Shown here in pieces: positions 1 to 8,780 of a stretch of 64,000 nt of DNA. Made by a program: the position numbers and the translations under genes. Under the pieces are notes generated by a model that saw only the letters and a list, made by a program, of their open reading frames with translations, did no database searches and was not told where the DNA came from. The DNA is from Streptomyces griseoluteus (GTDB lineage Bacteria > Actinomycetota > Actinomycetes > Streptomycetales > Streptomycetaceae), in NCBI RefSeq assembly GCF_004784465.1, contig NZ_SRRU01000015.1, positions 36,116 through 100,115 of the forward strand. Direction: 5' to 3'. Numbering within the stretch: the first letter of the stretch is position 1; every line of letters starts with the position of its first letter.

Positions 1-2
1 AT

Positions 3-350
3 TCCGATCAGTCACCAGCGGCGCACTGGCCGTTCGGGGCCGCCGCTACGAGCCGGCCTGTTCGACGCTCACGGCCTTGGGCCACCCGCAGCTGCCGGGA
101 CTGCCTGGGACGAGGCTGGTTCGACTGCCCCCGCTGCAAGGCATGCTGGGGCTTTGCCGCGAAGGCGACGAGCCAGCACTGCGACAAATGCCAACGCGAC
201 ATCGCGGCGATCGAAGGCGTCTGCCGGCTCTGCCGCCGCCAGACCGGTCTGATCGCCGGCCCGGACAACAAGGTGCGCGTGCCAATGTCAGCGACGTCAG
301 GGCTCGTCGGCGAGCGCGACCGCCGTACCGTCGGCCGTGAAGCCACGTAG
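3..350 (+). CDS. Cys-rich zinc-finger-like protein, 5' end outside window
   Basis: An open frame runs from the left edge to a TAG at 348-350. It encodes closely spaced Cys pairs: CRDC, CPRC, CKAC, CDKC and CRLC, within about 60 residues. That spacing suggests several zinc-binding knuckles. No start codon lies in the window, so the 5' end is missing and its function cannot be named. The last 25 residues are polar and not recognisable. Actinobacterial hypothetical proteins and some recombinase N-termini have such clusters, but I cannot assign it to either. It could also be a decayed fragment, because it converges on mscL with only about 90 bases between. Confidence 0.4.
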   Translation, partial: SDQSPAAHWPFGAAATSRPVRRSRPWATRSCRDCLGRGWFDCPRCKACWGFAAKATSQHCDKCQRDIAAIEGVCRLCRRQTGLIAGPDNKVRVPMSATSGLVGERDRRTVGREAT

Positions 351-439
351 CCGCAGGCGTCGGACGCCGTCGGTAACTCCGGTTATTACGGACGTGGCCC
401 GCGACGGGCCCGTCAACGCAGGCCGGGTCATGGAGCGGG

Positions 440-883
440 TCAGCCGGCACGCTGGGTTGTCTCTCCAGTCTGAGCGGGTACGGCGGGCAGGGGGACGGTG
501 CAGGAAGCGCAGCGTCGGGCCTGGGCGGGTACAGGGCTGAGGCACTCGGGGCAGTCCCGTTTGGGGGCCTGGACGTCTTGGTGGGGGGCGAGGCGTTCGT
601 GAAGCTTGTTGATCGGGAGCACGACCAGGAAGTACAGGGCGCCGGCGAGAAGGAGGAAGCTGATCGCCGCGTTGACGAAGGCGCCGTAGGGGAACGTGGT
701 GGCGCCTACGGTGAAGGTCTTGCGACTCATGTCGCCGGTGGCGCCAGTGGCCAGCCCGACGAGTGGTGTCAGAAAGGCGCTGACGAAGCCGTTCACCACG
801 GCGGTGAAGGCTGCCCCGATGACGATGCCGACGGCCAAGTCCACCACGTTGCCGCGCAGGATGAAGCTGCGGAAGCCCTTCAC
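440..883 (-). CDS. mscL: Large-conductance mechanosensitive channel MscL with zinc-ribbon tail
   Basis: This is the inner-membrane channel that releases solutes on hypo-osmotic shock. The protein opens with VKGFRSFILRGNVVDLAVG, the classic MscL N-terminus, followed by TM1 (about residues 15-40), a periplasmic loop and TM2 (about 70-95). The GTG start at 881-883 is chosen because a GGGGTGAGAAG Shine-Dalgarno stretch sits directly upstream and the family begins at this residue; a longer frame upstream does not resemble MscL. At 147 residues it is near family length. The C-terminal cytoplasmic end carries CPEC and CASC about 14 residues apart, a zinc-ribbon-like addition after the usual helical bundle. 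It appears to be transcribed alone. Confidence 0.93.
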   Translation of the reverse strand: MKGFRSFILRGNVVDLAVGIVIGAAFTAVVNGFVSAFLTPLVGLATGATGDMSRKTFTVGATTFPYGAFVNAAISFLLLAGALYFLVVLPINKLHERLAPHQDVQAPKRDCPECLSPVPAQARRCASCTVPLPAVPAQTGETTQRAG

Positions 884-1159
884 CTTCTCACCCCTAAGAG
901 GCTCTTGACGTCGACGGGCGGCACCGGAAGCGCGGTCAGCCCACCCCTTCACCCCGGATGCCCTGCCGCCCCTCACCCATGCCGGCTCCGCCACGCTACG
1001 CGGTGTACAAGTTCACCTAGAGGCGTGACAACGGCAGACCAACATGACCTGCTGCGCCGGCCGGTGCGCTGTGACCGCTGGCGAGTACCGGGCCGGCCTG
1101 GGCAGAGAGTGTCTGGTGCTGCCTGCCGCCTGGAATCAGGCGCAGGTGTCGGGAGCAGG

Positions 1160-1321
1160 CGTGAGATCCTCGCGCGTGCGGGGAGCACATCACCCTCGGC
1201 ATGAGCGCCGGGGTCGCCGGGGTCGCCGGGGTCGCCGGGGTCGCCGGGGTCGCCGGGGTCGCCGGGGTCGCCGGGGTCGCCGGGGTCGCCGGTGGACCAT
1301 CCCCACGCGTGCGGGGAGCAG
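1160..1321 (-). CRISPR. Two-repeat type I-E CRISPR remnant with expanded spacer
   Basis: Two 29-base units on the minus strand (1321-1293 and 1188-1160) share TGCTCCCCGCACGCG and then G.GGAT, the hallmark of Streptomyces type I-E repeats. The second is degenerate at its 3' end, as terminal repeats often are. The sequence between them is 104 bases and contains nine perfect 9-bp units; removing eight leaves exactly 32 bases, the normal I-E spacer length. Translation across the repeats gives CSPHARG, a frequent false ORF of such arrays. No cas genes are in the window, so this is probably an orphan relic. Confidence 0.6.
1206..1286. repeat. Nine perfect tandem copies of a 9-bp unit
   Basis: The unit CGCCGGGGT is repeated nine times without error, with a partial tenth copy after it. 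It would encode GDP repeats on the minus strand, but those frames have no gene features. It lies inside the only spacer of the CRISPR remnant and is a likely site of replication slippage. Confidence 0.95.
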
Positions 1322-1718
1322 ACTCGCCTGCGCTGCGGGGCCGACCCGAGCCGCGCGCCTAGTTCTCTGGTCCCCGTGCCGGTGTCCCCTCTGGTTCCCG
1401 AAGGATGTGGCATCGGGCAGCAGCGGGTTGCCAGTTCTCCAGCCGGCCCATGTCCACACGTCCACTAGACCTTCACCTGATGCAGTGTCAATTAGTGGCG
1501 CTTGTCGCGGTATTGCTCTATACCCCGCTGTTAAGATCATCTGGCTTTCAGTAGGCTGACGCTGCGTCATGCACGTGTCACGGGGGATAGTTTCTGCTCA
1601 CCGCGAAGGAGTAGCCGTTGGTCCGCGTGTGAGCCCGCGGCGCGGTGTTGGGTCCGCGACTTCGGCCACCGCCGCGCGGTCCTGCATATACCCCCGCGAT
1701 GCGACTGAAGAGAGTCTG

Positions 1719-2921
1719 ATGACCTCATTGATGAAGGATCCACTACTGTGGATCTTGCTAGGAGTACTGATTGCTGCGGTACTCGCAGTGATGCTCGCCC
1801 GGAGAACCAATCTGGCGCTCCGCAAGCAGACCGCCGATCTGCAGGCAACCCAGGGCCGTCTCGAAGCGGAGCGCCAACGGCTTGCCGACGAGTGCGCCAC
1901 TCTGCGTTCCGAGCACGATCGCGATCTGGCGCAGGTCCGCAGCGACGCCGAAGAGGAAACCAAGGCAGCTCTCCGTACTTGGATGCGTAGCCTGCAGGTC
2001 CTGGCTGATGAGCAGCAGGGCGTCATCAGCGATCTGGCCCGAGTCAAGTACGGCAATGACAGCGAGATCCTCGCGGATTTCATGACGATCGACCACACCA
2101 ACAGCCAGTTCGGCCGGCGAGCTCAGGGCATCGCGGCTCTGTGCGGTGGCTGGCTCGGCCGACGTGACCGCGCAGCCCCTGTCCTTGACGTGGCGCGCAG
2201 CGCTCAGGGCCGCATCAAGCTCTTTGACCGGGTGAGGATTCACAGCCAGGTCAACGTCGCCGTTGCCAGCACCGCCGTGGAACCGGTGGCGGTCGTCTTG
2301 GCCGAGCTCCTGGACAATGCCACGAACTACTCGGCGCCCGGCACGCCCGTCGAGATCAACATCCAGGCCGTTCCGACCGGTGTGTGCCTGATCGTCGACG
2401 ATGCCGGTCTGGGTATCAACGCAGAGGAGAGGGAGCGCGCTTCCGCCTTGCTGAACACGCAGGGCTCTGTGTCGATCACCAGCTTGGGCAGCCCGCCGCG
2501 CGTCGGCTTCGCTGTCGCAGGTGTGCTCGCTGCCCGGTACGGGTTCAAGGTTTCCGTCGATTCCGTCTCGCCGTACGGCGGCGTCCGCGCGGTCATCCTC
2601 CTACCGGAGACTCTCTTGACCCACGATGTCCCCGCACCTGAAGCCGAGACCGGCTCCACCACTGCGAGTGAGGGGTTGCCGCGCAGCGGGCCCGTCACGG
2701 CACCGGTGGCCATTGTTGGGACGACGGCTGGCGGTTTGCCCAAGCGCCGCCGTGCGGTCGCCGTGGTACCGCCTGCACCATCGCTGGCAGCCGAGCCGGA
2801 CCCGGTGCCGGTGCCGGAGCACAGTGACGTGACCACCACCGCGACACGACTCACTGCCTTCGCACGCGGAACCGTCCGCGGGCGGGACACGATCATCACG
2901 GAAGGATCTGAAGACCAGTGA
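1719..2921 (+). CDS. cvnA: Conservon histidine-kinase-like ATPase CvnA
   Basis: First gene of a conservon, the membrane-associated complex of actinobacteria that resembles a eukaryotic G-protein-coupled system. The ATG at 1719 follows GAAGAGAG and begins a protein with an N-terminal transmembrane helix (WILLGVLIAAVLAVML), a coiled segment (about residues 30-90), a DHTNSQFGRRAQ block corresponding to the dimerisation/phosphoacceptor helix, and a GHKL ATPase domain with N-box ELLDNATNYSAP (about 205) and VDDAGLG. At 400 residues it is a short CvnA lacking a large extracellular sensor. The C-terminal 80 residues are Pro/Ala-rich and probably disordered. It overlaps cvnB by four bases, so translation is likely coupled. 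Confidence 0.9.
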   Translation: MTSLMKDPLLWILLGVLIAAVLAVMLARRTNLALRKQTADLQATQGRLEAERQRLADECATLRSEHDRDLAQVRSDAEEETKAALRTWMRSLQVLADEQQGVISDLARVKYGNDSEILADFMTIDHTNSQFGRRAQGIAALCGGWLGRRDRAAPVLDVARSAQGRIKLFDRVRIHSQVNVAVASTAVEPVAVVLAELLDNATNYSAPGTPVEINIQAVPTGVCLIVDDAGLGINAEERERASALLNTQGSVSITSLGSPPRVGFAVAGVLAARYGFKVSVDSVSPYGGVRAVILLPETLLTHDVPAPEAETGSTTASEGLPRSGPVTAPVAIVGTTAGGLPKRRRAVAVVPPAPSLAAEPDPVPVPEHSDVTTTATRLTAFARGTVRGRDTIITEGSEDQ

Positions 2922-3319
2922 AGCCCGACCTGTCCTGGGTGCTGGACGACGTAATCAGCGTCCGTGGTGCCCGGCATGCGATCCTCGTCTCCGCTGACGG
3001 CCTGCTCCTGGAGCGCTCCAGCGAGATCCCCCGCGACGAGGCCGAGACCAACGCCGCGGCGATGAGCTCGATGCAGTCCCTCAGCCGCGCCGTCGCCGGG
3101 TTCGTGGCAGGCGGTAAGGGCGTCTGGAAGCAGACCCTGCTCGAGTACGACGGCGGCTGGATCTTCCTGATCGCGGCAGGCAGCGGCGCCTACATGGCGG
3201 TCTCCGCGGCCTTGGACGTCGACATGGAGGTCATGTCGATCCGCATGCAGCAGCAGGTAGCCGCGCTGGGCCGCGCACTGAGCACCCAACCGCGTCAGAG
3301 CACTGGTGCTGAGGCATGA
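2918..3319 (+). CDS. cvnB: Conservon roadblock/LC7 protein CvnB
   Basis: A 133-residue roadblock/LC7 domain protein, the family that binds and regulates small GTPases such as MglA or CvnD. Typical features are the N-terminal LSWVLDDVISVRGARHAI, the SADGLLLERS strand and a GGWIFLIAAGSGAYMAV core. The GTG start shares bases with the cvnA stop codon (GTGA), and the stop overlaps the cvnC start. Within the conservon it should form a complex with CvnA and CvnD at the membrane. Confidence 0.92.
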   Translation: MKPDLSWVLDDVISVRGARHAILVSADGLLLERSSEIPRDEAETNAAAMSSMQSLSRAVAGFVAGGKGVWKQTLLEYDGGWIFLIAAGSGAYMAVSAALDVDMEVMSIRMQQQVAALGRALSTQPRQSTGAEA

Positions 3320-3693
3320 GCGTTCCCGGCGAGGAAGCTGCTCCGGTCTCCAGCGAACTCGTCCGCTCCTACGTCATCACAGGCGGCCGGCGCCTGCCCT
3401 CCGCAGACGACCTCTCCTTGCACATGCTCGTCACCTTGGCGCCCGACCGGGAACTGCCGCTGGGTGCCAGCCCAGAAGTACGCGCCATCTGGGAGCTGTG
3501 CGCAGGGGGATACCTGGCCGTGGCAGAAGTGGCCGCACACCTGGGCCTACCGGTCGGCGTTGCCCGCCTGCTTCTGACGGATTTAACGGAACAAGGCCAT
3601 CTGCTGCGCCGCTCCGCGCCGCCACCTGCCAAGTCTGAATCGAGACTCGTCATCGAGAAGGTGCTGCATGGACTCCAAAGCCTCTATGCCTAA
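3316..3693 (+). CDS. cvnC: Conservon DUF742 protein CvnC
   Basis: A 125-residue DUF742 protein. It has the family's SYVITGGRR motif near the N-terminus, the LVTLAP segment, and a winged-helix-like second half (about residues 55-100, LAVAEVAAHLGLPVGVARLL) followed by a basic tail. DUF742 proteins are invariably the third conservon component; their biochemical role is not established. It starts by ATGA overlap with cvnB and extends 26 bases into cvnD, so expression of the four proteins is likely kept in proportion by translational coupling. Confidence 0.92.
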   Translation: MSVPGEEAAPVSSELVRSYVITGGRRLPSADDLSLHMLVTLAPDRELPLGASPEVRAIWELCAGGYLAVAEVAAHLGLPVGVARLLLTDLTEQGHLLRRSAPPPAKSESRLVIEKVLHGLQSLYA

Positions 3694-4255
3694 GCCGAGC
3701 TACGTCTCGGGCTCGGTGACGACAGCCGCAAAGATCCTCGTGGTGGGGCACTTCGCCGTAGGCAAGACCACTTACATCGGCTCGCTCTCCGAGATTCCCC
3801 CGCTGCGCACGGAGGAGCGGATGACCCAGGCTTCCGCTCACGTGGACGACCTGGCGGGTGCACCGGACAAGGTGACGACCACGGTCGCCCTGGACTTCGG
3901 CCGGCTGACCCTGGGCGACGAAGTCGTGCTGTACCTCTTCGGGACGCCCGGTCAGCAGCGGTTCGTCCAACTTTGGGAGGACATGGCCCGCGGGGCGCTG
4001 GGAGCGCTGATCCTGGTGGACCCGGCGCGGCTGGCCGACTCCTTCCCGGTGATCGAGCTGGTCGAGAAGTACGGCCTGGAGTACTCGATCGCGGTCAACT
4101 CCTTCACCGATGTCCTGTATGAAGAGGCTGAGATCCGTGAGGCCCTCGACCTGCTGCCCGACACCCCAGTCTCGTACTGCGATGCCCGCGACCGCGCGTC
4201 GTCAGCAAGGTCGCTGATCACGCTCGTGAAGCATCTCCTTGTACGGACGGCCTGA
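3668..4255 (+). CDS. cvnD: Conservon Ras-like GTPase CvnD
   Basis: A 195-residue P-loop GTPase of the conservon (MglA/Ras-like) type. The Walker A motif GHFAVGKTT lies near residues 26-34 and the G3 region is FGTPGQQRF, where Gln follows the Gly as in related bacterial GTPases. AVNSFTD around residue 143 occupies the place of the guanine-specificity motif, where classical Ras has NKxD, so base recognition may differ. CvnB is the expected partner and CvnA the upstream signal source. The start ATG lies inside cvnC. Confidence 0.92.
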   Translation: MDSKASMPKPSYVSGSVTTAAKILVVGHFAVGKTTYIGSLSEIPPLRTEERMTQASAHVDDLAGAPDKVTTTVALDFGRLTLGDEVVLYLFGTPGQQRFVQLWEDMARGALGALILVDPARLADSFPVIELVEKYGLEYSIAVNSFTDVLYEEAEIREALDLLPDTPVSYCDARDRASSARSLITLVKHLLVRTA

Positions 4256-4328
4256 TCCGCCGCCCGCCCCCTGCTCCTCCACTCGCCCGGACCGCCAAAG
4301 ACGCCGGGCCCAAAAAGGATCCGATCCC

Positions 4329-5687
4329 ATGGACAGTCAGCAACCAACGGCGCCGGGCGCCCCCGCACGATGCCCGATGCACACAGCGGAGTTTGCCGCC
4401 GATCCGCATGCCGCCTACGACAAGATGCGCGCCGAGGGGCCTGCGGCTCCGGTCGAACTAGCCCCCGGGGTGGATGCCACTCTCGTCGTCGATTACCAGA
4501 CGGCGCGGAGCGTGCTGCAGAACACGACCGATTTCAGCAAGGACGCGCGGCACTGGAAGGCCCTCATGGAGGGCCGCATAGCGCTGGACAGTCCGGTGGT
4601 GCCGATGATGGCATTCCGCCCCAACGCCATGTTCACCGACGGGACGGTCCACCTCCGGCTGCGTAAGGCCGTCACGGATAGCCTCGACCGCCTCAACATC
4701 GGCCGGATCCGGCGGGACGCCGAGCCCATCGCCGCCTTCCTGATTGATCAGTTCAGTGAACGCGGCCGCGCCGATCTTCTGAACGACTACGCGAAGCTGC
4801 TGCCGCTGCTGCTCTTCAACAAGCTTTTCGGCTGCCCGGCCGGTATCGGTGATCGCCTCACCACCTCCATGTCGGCGATGTTCGACGGCAGGGACGCTCT
4901 GAAGGCCAGCGAGGACATCACCACCTGCCTCATGGAGCTGATCGCTCTCAAGCGGCGCGAGCCCGGCGACGATGTCACCTCCTGGCTCATCCAGCACCCC
5001 GCCGGCCTGAACGACGAGGAGTTGAAGGACCAGCTCGTCATGATGATGGGCGCCGGCGTGGAGCCTGAGCGGAACCTGATCGGCAACGCCCTGCTCCTGC
5101 TGTTGTCCGGCTCCTCGAGCCGAGGCGCGGGCATGCTGCCCGAAGAGGCCGTCGACCACGTCCTGTGGAACAACTCGCCCATCGCCAACTACGCCACGCA
5201 CTACCCCCTGCGTGACGTCGACCTCGGCGGCGTCCGAGTGGAGGCCGGCACACCTCTCATGATCAGCTTCGGGGGCGCCAACTCCGACCCCGCTCTTGGC
5301 GCGGCCCGTGAGTCCCTCAGCAAGGGGGCTCACCTCGCTTGGGGCGCCGGGCCGCACGCCTGTCCGGCGAAGTCCCCGGCGACAGTGATCTCCCTGACCG
5401 CGATCGAGGCCGTCCTCAACGCGCTGCCCGACCTGGCGCTCGATGTCTCGGCTGAGGAGCTGCAGTGGCGGCCCGGCCCCTTCCACCGGGCCCTGGCGAC
5501 GCTGCCGGTACGCTTCACGCCGACCCCCGGCACCCGAGTGGCCGCACTTCGTACCCCCGCATCAACCACCCCGCGGCCGCGCACGATCGCCCCGTCCCAC
5601 ATCCCCGTGGCACCCTCACCACACTCTGACCTCAAAAAGGCGCGAAAGGGCTTCTGGAGCACCTTCCTCGACATTTTTCGCGTGTAG
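4329..5687 (+). CDS. cvnE: Conservon-associated cytochrome P450 (CYP157-like) lacking ExxR
   Basis: A 452-residue P450. The haem ligand is Cys345 in AWGAGPHACPAK, a variant of FGxGxHxC. The K-helix ExxR motif found in nearly all P450s is missing: the aligned segment is DHVLW (about 276-280). The I-helix reads MMMGAGVEPERN and lacks the usual acid-Thr pair. The same loss is known for CYP157C1 of S. coelicolor, which also lies in a conservon, so this is probably a CYP157 relative rather than a damaged gene. Start ATG 4329 has AAGGAT ten bases upstream. A Pro/Ser-rich tail with a basic end (about residues 400-452) follows the P450 fold. Substrate unknown. Confidence 0.88.
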   Translation: MDSQQPTAPGAPARCPMHTAEFAADPHAAYDKMRAEGPAAPVELAPGVDATLVVDYQTARSVLQNTTDFSKDARHWKALMEGRIALDSPVVPMMAFRPNAMFTDGTVHLRLRKAVTDSLDRLNIGRIRRDAEPIAAFLIDQFSERGRADLLNDYAKLLPLLLFNKLFGCPAGIGDRLTTSMSAMFDGRDALKASEDITTCLMELIALKRREPGDDVTSWLIQHPAGLNDEELKDQLVMMMGAGVEPERNLIGNALLLLLSGSSSRGAGMLPEEAVDHVLWNNSPIANYATHYPLRDVDLGGVRVEAGTPLMISFGGANSDPALGAARESLSKGAHLAWGAGPHACPAKSPATVISLTAIEAVLNALPDLALDVSAEELQWRPGPFHRALATLPVRFTPTPGTRVAALRTPASTTPRPRTIAPSHIPVAPSPHSDLKKARKGFWSTFLDIFRV

Positions 5688-6175
5688 AGGTCGGCGGCGA
5701 CGGGAATCGTTCTCTGCGGCATAGAGCCGAGGAGCGGAGGGTGGGCGGTAGCGGTGCCGTCCGGTTCCGTGGAGGAGCTCCACGCGACCACGGCGGTTGG
5801 TAGAGATGGTGCGGCATCATCCCAAAGCGCCGTCGCATCAGTTCCGCCGCGGGCCGAATCACCCGCTCTAGGAGGCATTACGGCACTCCGGTGTCACGGG
5901 TGACGTCGTCCCCGCCCCCTAGGGCGGGTGCTTCGTACCGGCTTGGATGCCTGCAGCCAGGTCCTGCGCGGCGGGACCTGGCTCGTGCCCGAGATCAACT
6001 TGACGATGTCGACGACCGGTGCCGGCCCGCCGTCAAGGATCACTCGATCTCTCCAACTACGTTGATCACCACGCGGTGACTTTGGGTATCTTCCACACTC
6101 CTGAACAGCCCAATCGTGTTGATCATCACGCCGTGCGGAGTAATCAACTCCTCTTCTTTCAAGTACTTTCAAGCC
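5688..6175. other. Intergenic region, no gene seen
   Basis: The 490 bases between the P450 and the acyl-CoA oxidase hold no convincing ORF. The last 120 bases are less GC-rich and contain an 18-bp direct repeat, so this is probably the promoter region of the oxidase gene. Confidence 0.6.
6062..6136 (+). promoter_or_regulatory. Paired direct repeats, possible operator
   Basis: GTTGATCACCACGCGGTG at 6062-6079 recurs as GTTGATCATCACGCCGTG at 6119-6136, 16 of 18 identical and 57 bases apart. The second copy ends 40 bases before the likely GTG start of the acyl-CoA oxidase. The TGATCA core is palindromic. Regulator unknown. Confidence 0.45.
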
Positions 6176-7987
6176 GTGACTGCCACTCCACTCCCCCGGA
6201 CCCAAGGTATATCGGCGGACCTCGCCCGGATCCTCTTCGGGCCTCATGCAGAGCAGATCCACCAGCCCTGGAAGTCCCTGTTCAGCGATCCGCGGTTCAG
6301 CTTCCAGGAGGGCCTGAACCCGCATGAACGGACGGCGCTGTCCTACGAGCGACTGCGCCTGATCAACGAATTTGTGGCTGACCCGATCGGACTCGCCTCC
6401 GACATCGAATCCCTCACCGCGATGCACGAATGGGCCGGCGTCGTGGACGCCGGCATGGCCACCATCGCGAGCATTCACTGGAACCTCCACATCGGCAGCC
6501 TGGTGGACCATGACACGGATGGATGGGACCTGTCCGCGTACGCCCGCATGGACCGCATCGGCACATTCCTTTGCACCGAACTGGACCACGGCAACGACGC
6601 CGCGTCGCTGGAGACGACGGCGACCTTCGATCGTGAGACGAACCGTTTCATCCTTCACACCCCGAATCCCGGCGCCTGCAAGTGGATGCCGAACACGTCG
6701 TCAACCGGTGGCGCCAAGAACGCCGTCGTGGCAGCACGCCTGGTCGTCGACGATCTCGACCACGGCGTCTTCCTCTTCCTTACTCCCCTGACCGACAGTG
6801 CCGGCCACCACTACCCGGGCGTGGAAGTACGGCCCCTCCCGCAGACGGCGAGTGCGCCTGTCGACCACTGCGCCACGTACTTCCATCAGGTGCAGTTGCC
6901 GTTCGAGGCGCTGTTGCAGGGCGAGCACGGCCGCCTGTCTCGTGACGGCACGTTCACCAGCTCCCTGGGCAACCCACGCAAGAGGTTCCTCCAGTCCGTA
7001 CGCCGCGTCCATACAGGCAAGCTGTGCATGACCGCCTACAGCCTCGGTGTAACCCGGCACGCCCTGGCCGTCGCGATGCGGCACTCCCATCTGCGGCTCA
7101 CGTCGGGGATGACGACGGGTCGCAAAGTCTCGCTGATCGAGCACCGCAGTCACCACGCCCCCCTCCTGGCAGCTGTCGCCACCACCTATGCCGCGACGCT
7201 GCTGCACCGCGACGTCGTAAGGCAGTGGACAGGCGAGGGGGAGGCCGAACAGGAGGAGACCGAGCGCCTGGCGGCCGTGGCCAAGGCCTGGATCACCTGG
7301 CAGGCCCGCTCGGTGATGACAGAGTGCCGCGAGCGGTGCGGCGCACAGGGCCTGCTCCTCTCGAACGGCATCGCCTTCCAGTTGGCCGCGAACGAGGGGA
7401 CGATCACGGCAGAGGGCGACAACCGCGTGATCTGGGTCAAGGCCGCGGGCGAGATGCTCCTCGGCGGATTCACCCCGGCACCACCCTCCGACGTGCCGCC
7501 CGCCGGCCGCACCCTCGACGACCCCAGGTATCTCCAGGACCTGCTGGCCGACATCGAACGGATCTGGCACAACCGGGCCCGCAGCCGACTGCGCGGCGGC
7601 CGCCGCGGAGACCCCCTCGCGCGGTGGAACGGCACCGTCACGCCCGCGCTGAACCTGGTCGAAGCACACGTGCACCGCCGCGCGGCACAAGCCCTCCTCG
7701 TCGCCGCCGGACGACCGTCCGACCCGCAGGCACGGGCGGTTCTCGGGCGCCTGCACGCCCTGTTCGCACTGCGCCAGGTGAAGGCACACAGCGGGGACCT
7801 GCTTGCCGCCGGTCGCCTCACACCCGACCATGTGCAGCAACTGCCGGACGTGGAGGAATCGACGATCGAGGCACTCGTGCCGTACAGCCTGCAGTTGACC
7901 GAAGGCTTCGCTGTCCTGGACGGATTCATGGGCGAGCATCCAATGCTGCGTGCCCCGTCGCCTGCGGCCGAGCTGGCCCCCGCCTAG
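6176..7987 (+). CDS. Acyl-CoA oxidase / acyl-CoA dehydrogenase-type flavoprotein
   Basis: About 603 residues from the GTG at 6176; a 20-residue longer reading exists but its N-terminus is not family-like. Length and layout match peroxisomal-type acyl-CoA oxidases: an N-terminal helical domain, a middle beta domain (about 110-260, ending in the DHGVFLFLTPL strand region), and two C-terminal helical domains with GAQGLL, the conserved segment near the catalytic Glu, and NEGTITAEGDN, the likely active-site acidic loop. These enzymes desaturate acyl-CoA at C2-C3 and pass electrons to oxygen, giving peroxide. It stands alone, so a secondary-metabolic role cannot be judged from context. Confidence 0.82.
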   Translation: MTATPLPRTQGISADLARILFGPHAEQIHQPWKSLFSDPRFSFQEGLNPHERTALSYERLRLINEFVADPIGLASDIESLTAMHEWAGVVDAGMATIASIHWNLHIGSLVDHDTDGWDLSAYARMDRIGTFLCTELDHGNDAASLETTATFDRETNRFILHTPNPGACKWMPNTSSTGGAKNAVVAARLVVDDLDHGVFLFLTPLTDSAGHHYPGVEVRPLPQTASAPVDHCATYFHQVQLPFEALLQGEHGRLSRDGTFTSSLGNPRKRFLQSVRRVHTGKLCMTAYSLGVTRHALAVAMRHSHLRLTSGMTTGRKVSLIEHRSHHAPLLAAVATTYAATLLHRDVVRQWTGEGEAEQEETERLAAVAKAWITWQARSVMTECRERCGAQGLLLSNGIAFQLAANEGTITAEGDNRVIWVKAAGEMLLGGFTPAPPSDVPPAGRTLDDPRYLQDLLADIERIWHNRARSRLRGGRRGDPLARWNGTVTPALNLVEAHVHRRAAQALLVAAGRPSDPQARAVLGRLHALFALRQVKAHSGDLLAAGRLTPDHVQQLPDVEESTIEALVPYSLQLTEGFAVLDGFMGEHPMLRAPSPAAELAPA

Positions 7988-8780
7988 GGCCCGTCTTCAA
8001 AGTGGTCTAAGGGGCTGCTTCCGCGAAGTCGGCCGGCCGTTTCTACCTGCTGTCCTGCGCCATTTCGTAGACAGCCAGTTCCTCTGCATTGCCGATGAAG
8101 GCCGGGCCGCAGTGCGGTGGCAAGCGATCGATGACCATCGCTACTGCAGCTTGGGCGCTGTCCACGCAGGCTGGTTCGGCTCGGCCCTTCGACGTAGTAC
8201 CGGCCGTCTCCCAGCGTGCCGATGTAGGGGATGTCCCAGGTGTGGCGGATCTCTGTGCGCCTGCTGCAGCTCCCACATACCGGTCCACGGAGCGAAGAGC
8301 GGCGATTCTTCTGGTGGGCGAGGTTCGCCCGCAGTGGTCAGGATCTGGCGCCAGGCTGCTTGAACCCGCTCATGGTGCCTCCTCTCGGCTGTCCGCAGTG
8401 GCGGCCGCCGGTCCCTGCCGGCGGATGCCGGGCGTGACCGGCGTGCCGTCAGTCCGGGTGCCACTGGCCCGCTGTCGGTGTCCAACAGCGGACGCTTCCG
8501 TGTGGACGTGGTCCGCGTACACCTGGACCCGGACCGAGCGGCACGGCCGGTGCCGTGAGTAGCCCTACGTCCAGGAGGTGGAGCATGCCCATGGCGTCCA
8601 CGGCCTCCGGTTGCAGTGCAGCGGCTGGCACGCGACCGGCAACTGGGCGAAAGACGTCACGGCGTCGGAGGCGGCCGCACTTCCGTCCCAGAGGCAGCGG
8701 CACCCGTTGAGTGCACCTGCGTGCCCCGGCGGCGAGCCGGGACACGCAGGGCGCGTGCTGATACGGAGGGCGGCGAGGAA
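7988..8780. other. Intergenic region with possible decayed gene
   Basis: About 790 bases between converging genes. On the minus strand three frames in turn give protein-like stretches (WRQILTTAGEPRPPEE near 8340, DIPYIGTLGDGRYYVEG near 8230, AVAMVIDRLPPHCGPAF near 8110). This looks like one gene broken by frameshifts, but I do not recognise the family. The remainder shows no coding signal. Confidence 0.3.

Noticed and set aside
973..1413. Minus-strand ORF with GDP repeats
   Set aside because: The repeat peptide and CSPHA segment are translations of the CRISPR relic and its expanded spacer.
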